In this document: piece by piece, positions 54,324-64,000 of the stretch | How the letters are laid out: each line of letters begins with the position of its first letter | Position numbering within the stretch: position 1 is the first letter of the stretch | From: Carettochelys insculpta | Taxonomy: Eukaryota > Chordata > Testudines > Carettochelyidae | Assembly: GCF_033958435.1 (NCBI RefSeq) | Contig: NC_134145.1 | Coordinates: forward strand, 40,823,501-40,887,500 | DNA: 64,000 nucleotides | Reading direction: 5' to 3' | Notes under the pieces: generated by a model | Told to the model about the DNA's origin: nothing | The model's input: the letters and a program-made list of their open reading frames with translations, nothing else | Databases searched by the model: none | Position numbers and translations under genes: made by a program

Positions 54324-57299
54324 TCCATTTGCTTACAGAATCTGAAAAATGTGCTGCTGAATAAACATAACTTAGTATCCTATAGACATAGGAAAGTCTC
54401 AAGGTAAAGAAACATGAGGAAGCTGGGCTCCTGAAAGATTAATTTAATCACAAAATATTTTTAAATATAAGCAAATAAACTGGTTAATGTTTAATTATTG
54501 TCTCCAGTTCTGCCTGGTACTTACTAATGGCACTGTTTTCCACATGCTTATGTGCTTGGCAGAATCAGTGTCATATTGCTGAATGGCAAAAAATGATATA
54601 CTGGAGAAGCCCCAAGCAAATCATACCCTCATTATATCAGGCTTGGTGTAAATAAATAAAATAACAGTTGCAGTCCTAATACATATTTAAAATCCTGAAA
54701 GAATAACATAGTTCAGTGCTTCAGCTGAAGCATTTGAACAATGAAAACAATAGTAGGAAGAAAAAATCCTTCGTTATCAGCATTTTGCTTCAAAATGATA
54801 CTGATGAATATATTTAACTCATACTGTCTCGGTATGGAAAGGAGAAAGATAAAAAGGGAAAAAATAATTGTGCATGTTGAGAATATGATACTTGGATGTT
54901 AATGCCTTTAAAATCTGAAACTATACATGTGTCATTTTAGCGTAGAATTGCTTGATATAATTTGCTATGTCACATTCCAGTCCACCATGGTAACACTTAA
55001 CTTTTTCCATAAGTAGCTTAAAAATACAGCTACCAAATATGCACACATTGGTAAAATGTATTTAACATTTGAGCAGAATCCTCTGAGCTGCAAAGAGCAG
55101 AAGGCTGATTTTAAAAGTCTGTTTCCACTCAAGGATTCCAACCTTTCATTTTGCAAATCCTTCTGGGAATACTTTTTCCTAGTCTGCATTCCAGTAGCTT
55201 TTTTATTTCCTGTAGCTGTGTCAAAAGCAGTAATAGCAAGTCTAAAGAATGGAACAGGTTACCTTATAATATATGTACCATATGGCTCCACAGCCTTTTT
55301 CTTCATTTACTTTAGAAAGGATTGTAGAGGATAATGGTGACAATGTTCACTAACTGCTGTCCCACATGAAAGATCCATATCAATGAATTGAGTTAGGTGG
55401 TGAAGAATTTACCTTACAGAATCTTTACGTGATCAAAGCAATTGCAAATATTTAGAAAACTTTGGCTTCAACTGAATTAATTGTCTTTTGGATCAGTGTC
55501 AACTCTATATAGTAGGTATCTGTTCTGCATTATGTATTGCTTCTTGCTTTTTTCCAAATCTGCTTTGCTGGGGAAAAAAAAAACATTTTGCTTTCACCAC
55601 TTTTCTACAGTGCACAGAACTACAGCGCCTGATTATCCAAACTGTAGGAAAAAGAAACTGAGAAGAAAAGGTCTATAGAAGCAGCAGCAAACTGCTCTTA
55701 TTAAGATAGCTGCAGCAGAGGTGAACCCACCATGGAGAGGAACTATATTTGTAGCCACGACTACAATGTCATATTAAATGTGAATATATCCTGTTCACAA
55801 ATAGAAGATAATTCAAATATTTAAATTATCAAATGATTCATTGTTTCTATGTAAAGGAATCCCTGAAAGATAATAAATTTGTTCCTGTATGAACATTACT
55901 GTGCAGGATGTTCTGTAAAGTTGTAACATGCTTTCTCATGTTGAGTCCATTATGAGAATAAGAATTCCCTCTTAAAATGGAAGTGATTTTTTTTATGTAC
56001 AGTTCCCTTAAAATAATTTTCTTCCCCCGTCTCCTCACATTGTTTGATGCTAGTTACACTGGCAAGTCACTATTTGCAGCATGCATGGGATATTTCTGGA
56101 GTTTCTTCCCTTTTATAGATAGTTCATCTGACACAGGATTGTGGAAGGATGGAGTCCTGTACCACTAGATCACAGCAGGAATATTTACATCCAAGCGTTA
56201 AAACCTGCACAAAAACTGGACTCATGATAGGAGCAAAGTTGAGAAGACTTTTTCCAATAGACCATGTAAAGCTGAATGGGAGACTAAGGGGTAAGTAAAA
56301 AAAATTGTATATTTATTTTAAAAGACAGAATAGAGGAAAAAAGGAAAAAGTGAGTTTGAGATAGCAGATGTGATAGTGCAGAAGGTTTGTCCCATTCCTA
56401 CATGAACTTTTTCTTTTGTGTTTAAAGCTAAAGCATGGATAATGAGGCTCAGGGGTGAACTATGAAAGAAAATAAACAATTGCATTTGCAACACATCTGT
56501 AATTAGACTTACTGCCAAAGAAACCTGCAACCGCTGATGTGTAAAAGAACAAGGCAGCCTTTTAGAGGCAGCACAAAGTTCATTAACTGAAGGACAGGAA
56601 ATTGTGTATCCAGAAAATGTTGTTAGGAGAATGTGTAATGATTCCATAGCTGCACAGACCCCACCTTTAACAGATGTACACCACACTACAGCTTTGGGCC
56701 AAGGTTGGCTATGAAATCCATGCTAACAGCCTTCTGCTTCAAATACATAGTCTCTTGCCACTTGGACCAAAGGAGAATTTCCATGCTTGGTCAAGGCAAT
56801 CCACTTCAGATGCTGGCCATTTAGTGGAGACATATTCAGAAGACAGATACTTCATTCACTAGAAGGCTGGGGTACATTTACACAATTTTATTACGTTATT
56901 CATTTAGTGCACACAAATGACCTAGAACCTTTATGTACAAGCAATAGGATTGCCCCAAAGAAGTTACAGACATTGCCAGATAGCCAACGCTGAGAAAAGG
57001 GAATGGTGAAACACAACTGTGTGTGTTCAAGAGTGGCTTTTCACCCTGCTTCTGGCCTACTTGTGAATATTTTAATTAATTTTTATAAAAACTATAAAAA
57101 GATAAGCAACTTACAGCATGTGTCTTACTAGGTAGCGCACATTTCACAGGACAGCCAATGTAGTGTTGCATCTTTACAAATTGTCAAAGCTGCAAGACCA
57201 GACAACAGGCAGAATATTCATTTTTATCATTTAAACCCTCCCTGCCCACTTAGGCTCAGGGAAAAAGGGTGCTGCTCATTTGTATCACTAATTATTTGC
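54324..57299. other. Three kilobases without a recognisable gene
   Basis: AT-rich sequence with no supported gene or repeat. Frames of 60-120 codons occur on both strands but look random. Confidence 0.45.
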
Positions 57300-57302
57300 A
57301 AG

Positions 57303-58106
57303 AGTAGATTTCCGGATAGAAGGCAACAAATAGTACTGCAGGAACAGCGGGTTACCCAAAACGAGGAGGAGAACTGGAAGCATGTTACCTCCAGGAGGAG
57401 AAGACCATTTCCAGTCTCTCCAATTCCAGTGGAGTTAAGTGACCGCTTTCAGCCTCTCTCCACAGGTGATACAGCGGAGATAACTGGGGCTGATACCTCC
57501 CAGGGATTGTATCTGAAAGAGTCCCCACAGTTTAGAAGGCCTGGGATGCGCAGTCCTAGGGATGGGAGTTCTATGACCACCACCCCTGAGAGAAAAAGAC
57601 GAGTGGTGGTGGTCAGGGACTCCCTTCTAAGAGGGATGGAGTCATCCATCTGCCACCTGGACCTAGAATCCCGGCAAGTTTGCTGCTTCCCTGGAGCTAG
57701 AATTTGGGGTATTACAGAGTCGCTGCCAAAAATTCTTCGAAAAGTAGACTATTACCCCTTCCTCCTACTTCATGTAGGGACCAATGATACGGCCAAGAAC
57801 AACTTTAATGAGATCACGGCAGACTACGTAACCCTCGGGAGAAAGATCAAGGAATACGGAGCACAGGTGGTCTTCTCGTCTATCCTCCCTGTGGAAGGAA
57901 GGGGTCCATGGAGGAATTGTCGAATCACAGAGGTAAATGCGTGGTTGTGTTGGTGGTGTAGCGGGGAAGGATTTGGTTTTTTTGACCATGGGATTCTGAT
58001 TCATGAACAGGGATTGCTGAGAAGAGACGGGATCCACCTCACTAAAAGAGGAAAGAGCATATTTGCGGGCAGGCTTGCAAAGCTAGTGAGGAGGGCTTTA
58101 AACTAG
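57303..58106 (+). pseudogene. CR1 ORF1 C-terminal half, SGNH esterase domain
   Basis: The frame is open from about 57303 (no start codon until 57429) to the stop at 58104-58106. The frame upstream of 57429 reads RVTQNEEENWKHVTSRRRRP, so the ATG at 57429 is internal, not the true start. Numbered from that Met, an SGNH/GDSL hydrolase fold shows RDSLLRG (S65), HVGTND (N119) and RRDGIHLT (D200, H203), so the catalytic set is intact. CR1 ORF1 proteins of this kind bind RNA and carry an esterase domain of debated role. The upstream region is lost through 5' truncation, so it cannot be made as the normal protein. Confidence 0.85.
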
Positions 58107-58108
58107 GT

Positions 58109-60973
58109 TTGTCGGGGGAAGGTGACACAAGCCCGGAGGTAAGTGGGGAAGGAGGAGGGAACAAGCAAGTGGGTTTCCTGGGTGAAGAGGAGAAAGTGGG
58201 CCAATCGGCCCCTTCTCTAAGATGCTTGTACACTAATGCCAGAAGCCTGGGGAACAAACAGGAAGAATTAGAGGCCCTGGCACAGTCACACAAGTATGAG
58301 GTGGTTGGCATAATGGAGACTTGGTGGGACGATTTGCATAACTAGAGCACGGTCATGGAAGGTTATAAATTGTTTAGGAAGGACGGACAGGGGAGAAAAG
58401 GAGGAGAAGTTGTGCTTTATGTGAGGGAACAGTATGATTGCTCAGAGCTCCAGTATGGGGAAGGAGAAAATCCAGTTGAGTGTCTTTGGGTTAAGCTTAG
58501 AGGTGGAAGTAACAGAGGTGATGTTGTAGTTGGTGTCTGTTATAGGCTGCCAGATCAGGGAGAGCAGACAGATGAGGCTTTCTTCAGACAGCTGAGTGAA
58601 GCTTCCAAATCACAGGCCCTGGTTCTCATGGGAGACTTTAATCATCCAGACATTTGTTGGGAGACCAATGCATCAGCACACAGACAATCCAGGAAGTTTT
58701 TAGACTACTAGGGATAACTTCTTGGTACAAGTGCTGAAGGAACCAACCAGGGGCTGTGCGCAACTTGACCTGTTGCTCACAAACAGGGAAGAACTAATAG
58801 AAGAAGTAGAAGTGGGAGGGAACCTGGGCTGCAGCGACCATGAGATCGTAGATTTCAGAACCCAGACGAAAGGAAGAAGGGTGAGCAGTAACATACAGAC
58901 CCTTGATTTCAGAAGAGCAGACTTGGACTCCCTAAGAGACCAAATGAGCAGGATCCCCTGGGAAATGAAGAAGAAGGGGAAAAGAGTTGAAGAGAACTGA
59001 AAGTGTTTTAAAGAAGTCTTACTGAAGGCACAGGAACAAACAATCCTGCTGCGTCGTAAGAAATGCAAACATGGTAGGCAACCAGCTTGGCTTAACAGGG
59101 AAATCCTTAGTCAGCTTAAATTCAAAAAGGATGCATACAAGAAATGGAAATGAGGACAGTTGACTAAGGAGGAGTGTAAACATACGGCTGGAGAATGCTG
59201 GGCAGTAATCAGGAAAGCAAAAGCACAATTGGAACTGCAGCTGGCAAGGGATGTGAAGAGTAACAAGAAGGGTTTCTACAGGCATGTGAACAATAAACAG
59301 GTTATCAGAGAAGGTGTGGGGCCATTACTGGATGAGGGAGGTAACCTAGTGACAGATGATGCAGGAAAAGCTGAAGTACTCAATGCTTTCTTTGCCTCAG
59401 TCTTCATGGACAAAGTCAACTTCCCAAAGACGGTCCTAGATGATGCAGTATGGGAAGGTGGAGGGCAGCCATCTGAGGGGAAGGAACAAGTTCTGAGCTA
59501 TCTAGAAAAACTAGATGTGCACAAGTCCATGGGTCTGCATTTAAGGCACTCCAGGGTACTGAGGGAATTGGCAGAGGTCATTGCTGAACCTTTGGCCATT
59601 ATCGTTGAAGACTCTTGGAGATTGGGGGAGATACTGGATGACTGGAAGAAGGCAAACATAGTGCCCATCTTTAAAAAAGGAAAGAAGGACAATCCAGGGA
59701 ACCATAGACTGGTCAGCCTTACCTCAGTCCCTGGGAAAATAATGGAGGGAATCCTCAAGGAATCCATTTTGAAGCACTTGGAAGAGGGGAAAGTGATCAA
59801 AAGTAGCCAGTATGGATTCACCAGGGGAAAGTCCTGCCTCATGAATCTGATCAGCTTCTATGACAAGGTAACAAGCTCTGTGGACATGAGGCAGTCAGTG
59901 GATGTGATATACCTTGACTTCAGCAAGGCTTTTGATACGGTCTCCCACAACATTCTTGTCCATAAAGTAAGGAAATATGTATCGGATCCTTGGACTATAA
60001 GATGGATAGAAATCTGGCTTGATGGTCGGGCCCAACGGGTAGTGGTTAATGGCTCAATGTCTGTATAGTGGTCTGTTTCAAGCGGAGTGCCTCAAGGCTC
60101 AGTTCTGGGGCTGGTGTTGCTCAACATCTTTATTAATGACCTGGATGAGGAACTGGATTGCACCCTCAGCAAGTTTATGGATGACACAAAACTAGGGGGA
60201 GAGGTAGATACGTTGGAGGGTAGAGAGAGAATCCAGAGGGACCTGGATAAATTGTAGGACTGGGCCAAAAGAAATCTGATGCAGTTCAATAAGGAGAAGT
60301 GTAGAGTCCTGCACTTGGGGCGGAAGAATCCCAAACATTGTTACAGGATGGGGACCGACTGGCTCAGCAGCACAATGGAAAGGGACCTAGGGTTGTGGTG
60401 GATGAAAGGCTGGATATGAGTAAACAGTGTGCCCTTGTAGCCAAGAAAGCTAAGGGCATACTGGGGTGCATTAGGAGGAGCATTTCAAGCAGATCTAGAG
60501 AAGTAGTTATTCCTCTTTATTCGGCACTGGTGAGGCCACATCTGGAATATTGTGTCCAGTTTTGGGCCCTCCAGTATAAAAAGGATGTGGATTTGCTGTA
60601 GCAGGTTCAGCGAAGGGCAACAAAAATGATTAAGGGGCTGGAGCACAAGACCTACGAGGATAGCTTGAGGGATTTGGGCTTGTTTAGTTTACAGAAGAGA
60701 AGACTTAGAGGTGATTTAATAGCAGCCTTCAACTTCCTGAAGGGGAGCTCTAAAGAGGAGAGTGAGAAACTGTTCTCAATGGTGTCAGATGGCAGAACAA
60801 GGAGTAACGGTCTGAAGTTGAAGAGGGAGAGGTGTAGGTTGGATATTGGGAAAAACGTCTTCACCAGGCGGGTGGTGAAGCATTGGAATGCGTTGCCTAG
60901 CGAGGTGGTGGATTCTCCATCCCTTGAGGTTTTTAAGTCCCGACTGGACAAGGTCCTGGCTGGGATGACTTAG
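58109..60973 (+). pseudogene. CR1 ORF2: endonuclease and reverse transcriptase
   Basis: An APE-type endonuclease comes first: LRCLYTNARSLGNKQEELEA, GIMETWWDD, VLMGDFNHPDICWE and GCSDHEIVDF. Then comes the reverse transcriptase: [56 protein letters not shown] and [10 protein letters not shown] (the usual CR1 form is FADD). The C-terminus is [23 protein letters not shown] and [10 protein letters not shown]. In-frame stops are at 58343, 58709, 58998, 59151, 60066, 60255 and 60599. Frame changes occur near 58715 and 60385. The enzyme is dead but the copy is moderately young. It starts 3 bp after ORF1 ends. Confidence 0.92.
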
Positions 60974-61097
60974 TAGGGGTTGATCCTGCTTGAAGCAGGG
61001 GGCTGGACTAGATGACTTCCTGAGGTCCCTTCCAGCCCTATGATTCTGTGATTCTGTGAAGAGTAGAGTATTTAAATTTACTTTCACTGATTTGCTA

Positions 61098-61499
61098 GGT
61101 TACATCTACACTTAGGAAAAGCTTCAAAATGGCCATGTTAATGGCCAAATTGAAGAATACTAATGAGGCACTGAAATTAATATTTGGTGGCTCATTAACA
61201 TGCCGCCAGCCACAGCACTTTGAAAGTGTCGCATTCGCTTGTACAGAGCTCGTATACACAGGAGTCCTTTTAGAAAGGACCCTGAAAATAGTGAAATCCT
61301 ATCAGCTGATAGGAATAAGGGGATTTTGATGTTTGCAGGGTCCTTTCGAAAAGGACCCCTGTGTAGATGAGCTGCGTGTGAGCGAAATGTGGCACTTTTG
61401 AGGTGCTCCTGCAGGAGGCATTTGAGTGCCTCATTCTTATGCTTCAATTTGGCCATTACTATGGCCATTTTGAAGTTTTTCCTAAGTGTAGACATGGCC
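61098..61499. mobile_element. Palindromic MITE (CAGCTGATAGG centre)
   Basis: Ends GGTTACATCTACACTTAGGA and CCTAAGTGTAGACATGGCC enclose 402 bp. Flanking triplets are CTA and TTA, possibly one mutated duplication. The arms contain ATGGCCAAATTGAAGAATAC, TTAGAAAGGACCCTGAAA and a centre CCTATCAGCTGATAGG. It inserted 39 bp past the CR1 3' end. The fragment at 12413-12600 is the same subfamily. Confidence 0.82.
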
Positions 61500-62588
61500 T
61501 TAATGTTTGATACCCTTATAACTGGGTACTTGATTTCATCAGTTTGTCTACAGAAATTTCTTAAACAAAACCTCTAGAACATAACCAGGAGATTTCCTAT
61601 AGATTTTTCCCAATTTATTGTTGTAGACAAATATTGCTCCAAAATTTTTGAATAAATTCCAGGAAGGCTGGAATGTTGTTTTCTGGTTTGGATATATACA
61701 AAAAAGGCACAATCTGCCGATACCATAAAGTTATATTGCATTGAACTATACTGTGTGTGCCTTGGATATTTGGCTGAGACTGCATGTAATTTGTCAGGGG
61801 CCAAAGAGCCATATCAAAAAGTAATGGAGGTAGCAGGCATGCTTGCCTCACATCTCAGAAGAAAGTGAAGTTAGCTGAAGTCATGTTGTTTTTTGTGATG
61901 TGAAAGCATAACAACTGGATTCTGATATTAACTATGAGTAGTTAGGACCAGCAGCTGGCTGTTTCCCTGACTAAATTAGCTGCTAAGCAACAAATGAACC
62001 CAGCTGTACTCCTTTGGATCTGACAGAATAACAACACCAGCTGACTAACAGCTGGTACATAGCAGACCTGCTGATAAGCCTGGCTTCCAGAGTGGATCAT
62101 TGGCTGTGCAGTGCCCACCAGCCATGCTGGAACAATTTCTCTAGTGGGTGTGCTGAGTGCCATTAAATCAAACTGTAAACCCTATACAGAATGGAAACCT
62201 CTTCAAGCCTGAGGTTCTGCAGCAGCTTCAGTACCTCTAGTTCCAGCACCGGTCATGCCTGCCATGTTTGCAGCCGGCTTCACCCTGTTCCTGGCTCTAG
62301 CCTTGTTTATAATTCTGCTTCTGCTTGCTCCAGACTCTGCTCCCTACTGTCTTTCATTCTTGGCTCTGCCTCAGACTTACAAGTCTGGTTTACCCTCTGA
62401 CTCTGGCATTTGGTTTTGATCTCTCCAGTACTAAACTGTTTGGTTTATTCCTGGACCGTGCCCTCTGGACCCAGCTCTAACAGGTAGTCTGAAATTTCAT
62501 TTTAACCACTAGAAGCGATTATCTATAGCCCGATCATTTACAGGGAGTTAAAATCTCCTGTCCCTTTCTCTCACTTCCTGCATTCTCC
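61500..62588. other. Non-coding DNA, no gene seen
   Basis: No gene. The section 62190-62480 is pyrimidine-rich (GCTTCTGCTTGCTCCAGACT) and may be from an old LTR element, but I have no structural proof. Confidence 0.35.
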
Positions 62589-64000
62589 AGCTACGTCGAC
62601 ACGTGAACGCTACATCGAAATAGCTTATTTCGATGAATAGCGTCTACACATCCTCCAGGGCTGGTGCATTCGACGTTCAACATCGACATTGGGCAGCACC
62701 ACATCGAAATAGGCACTGCGAGGGAACGTCTACACACCAAAGTAGCACACATCAAAATAAGGGTGCGAGGAACAGCTGCAGACAGGGTCACAGGGCGGAC
62801 TAGCGCTTCCAGGGCAACAGCTAGCCGCTCCCTTAAAGGGCCCCTCCCAGACACATGCAGCCTGCACAGCACGCAGTCTGCAGAGCCATAGGCACGCACA
62901 CCTCGGGCGACGCAGTCATGGACCCCCAGGAGCGGCAGCAGCAGCGGCAGCAGCAGCAACCAGAGGTCCACCCAGCCACCCCTGTAGGAGCAGTGCTTGC
63001 CCTGCTCCATGCCATGCAGCAGGCAGCTGAGCACATCCTTGCCACAGAGGAGGAGCTGCCCGCAGGGGAGGAGGACTCAACCCCCAACCCTGCAGCACCC
63101 CCGCCCCCGCCTCATATGCCGCTGGCTGTGGAGCTACCCCACGAGCACCGACTGGTGGGAGCAGCTGGTGCTCGGAGAGTGGGACAATGACCGCTGGCTC
63201 CAGAACTTTCGGATGAGCCGGCAGACATTTCTGGAGCTCTGCCAGTGGCTCACCCCCTCACTGAGGCATCAGGACACCGCCATGTGGCGTGCCCTCACTG
63301 TGGAGAAACGGGTTGGCATCGCTGTCTGGAAGCTGGCCACTCCAGACAGCTACCGATCCATGGGCCAGCAGTTTGGCATCGGCAAGGCCACCATCGGGGC
63401 TATCCTCATGGAGATAAGAGGACCCACGGTGGGAGGGGGAGGCAGCCCTGGCAGGGGAGGGCCACACACACCCTGCACACCCCTCACTGGTGCTAACCCA
63501 TGTGCTTCCCCTGCAGGTCGTCTGGGTCATCAACGCCCTGCTCCTCCACAGGCTCGTGAGGCTTGGGGACCCGGATGCCTCCATCGCGGGGTTTGCCACC
63601 CTGGGCTTCCCCAATTGCTTCGGGGCTGTGGATGGGACCCACATCCCCATCTGTGCCCCAGAGCACAGTGGAGGACGCTACCTAAACAGGAAGGGCTACC
63701 ATTCTGTGGTCCTCCAGGCCTTGGTGGACAGCCGGGGCCGTTTCTTGGACATTTATGTGGGCTGGCCTGGCAGTACCCACGACGCCCGGGTATTCCAGAA
63801 CTCAGGCCTGTGCCGCCGGCTGGAGGCAGGGACCTACATCTCCCAGCAGGAGATCCCTGTGGGGGACACCACCATGCCCCTCTGCATCATCACAGATGCA
63901 GCATACCCCCTCCAGACCTGGCTTATGCACCCGTACACGGGCCACCTGTCAGCCAGCCCCACGTGCCAGGAGCGCTTCAACATGCACCTGAACCACTTGC
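62589..64000 (+). mobile_element. PIF/Harbinger element H4, cut by window edge
   Basis: The left end AGCTACGTCGACACGTGAAC is preceded by TCC. The subterminal region (ATCGAAATAGCTTATTTCGA, CCTCCAGGGCTGGTGCATT, CCCTTAAAGGGCCCC) parallels both H1 and family A. The element continues beyond base 64000, so its right end and second gene cannot be judged. Orientation is opposite to H1 at the other side of the window. Confidence 0.88.
62918..64000 (+). pseudogene. H4 Harbinger transposase, frameshift and lost splice donor
   Basis: Exon 1 starts at M-D-P-Q-E-R (62918; an in-frame ATG at 62855 is possible). It is 5 bp shorter than H1 in a C-rich run near 63098-63115, which shifts the frame. The shifted frame then matches H1: DWWEQLVLGEWDNDRWLQNF, SYRSMGQQFGIGKATIGAIL. 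The intron is 63414-63516 (103 bp). Its first base is A instead of G (GAG|ATAAG), so the donor is broken, while the CTGCAG acceptor is intact. Exon 2 is open from 63517 to the window edge, with VDGTHIPI and ITDAAYPL present. The position of the catalytic Glu lies outside. At least two lesions, so probably inactive. Confidence 0.87.

Larger units (their letters stand above)
57300..61059 (+). mobile_element. Long CR1 LINE, 5' truncated
   Basis: About 3.76 kb of a CR1 retroposon in plus orientation carries the second half of ORF1, all of ORF2 and the 3' end. The 3' terminus is CTGAGGTCCCTTCCAGCCC, TATG and the octamer ATTCTGTG twice (about 61044-61059). The 5' border near 57300 is inferred from where the ORF1 frame becomes recognisable. 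Lack of a target duplication is normal for CR1. This is the most complete LINE in the window and belongs to another CR1 subfamily than the fragment at 3740. Confidence 0.93.

Noticed and set aside
57429..58106. Host GDSL esterase gene
   Set aside because: The frame continues upstream without a start and is followed after 3 bp by a CR1 endonuclease/RT frame, so it is CR1 ORF1.

Overview
This looks like a gene-free stretch of a reptile nuclear genome, most likely a turtle and probably a cryptodire. The main argument is two tRNA-derived SINEs (about 11749-11939 and 31389-31570) that resemble the Cry-type SINE of hidden-necked turtles. CR1 LINEs with ATTCTGTG- or TTCTTATG-type 3' tails, and several repeats I know from turtle and crocodilian genomes, fit the same picture. 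The species cannot be read from this window. I found no exon of a host gene, no RNA gene other than the tRNA-like heads of the SINEs, no CRISPR and no prokaryotic operon structure. The background is AT-rich and CpG-poor, and it is interrupted by GC- and CpG-rich transposon blocks.

The dominant feature is PIF/Harbinger-type DNA transposons. Four elements carry protein-coding remains. H1 (1-1960, minus strand) has a two-exon DD35E transposase spoiled by a single visible stop. H2 (24943-27810) has an internally deleted transposase facing a Myb/SANT-like gene. H3 (39410-about 41650) has a broken transposase and a broken second gene. H4 (62589 to the right edge, plus strand) has a frameshift and a lost splice donor. 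A fifth, much older transposase relic lies at 8431-8695. Eight non-autonomous elements of about 680-711 bp (family A) are scattered between them. They share their terminal half with H1 and H4, including a relic of the transposase start (M-D-P-Q), so they look like internal-deletion derivatives. About fifteen shorter elements of 280-460 bp (called family B and relatives here) have the same kind of ends, RGCTRYGTCTACAC and its complement. Most are long palindromes full of TTCGAA, and many are flanked by 3-bp target duplications.

Layout: 1-2000 H1; 2000-6100 a diverged MITE, a CR1 3' fragment and a 47-bp minisatellite; 6100-8700 a palindromic MITE, a hAT element with a perfect 8-bp duplication and the old transposase relic; 9700-15600 family A copy 1, a SINE and a run of palindromic MITEs; 16300-19800 a dense cluster of MITEs ending in family A copy 2; 21300-28300 family A copies 3 and 4, H2 and further repeats; 28300-33500 mostly unannotated DNA with one SINE; 33500-38030 family A copies 5-7 and other MITEs; 39000-41650 H3 inserted in a CR1 fragment; 43100-44990 family A copy 8 and a three-hairpin element; 45000-57300 mostly old non-coding DNA; 57300-61060 a long 5'-truncated CR1 with decayed ORF1 and ORF2; 61100-64000 a MITE and H4.

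The elements form a parasite system. Autonomous Harbinger copies would have supplied transposase, and probably the Myb-like partner, to family A and perhaps family B. CR1 reverse transcriptase probably served the SINEs, whose 3' tails resemble CR1. Every coding copy visible here is damaged.
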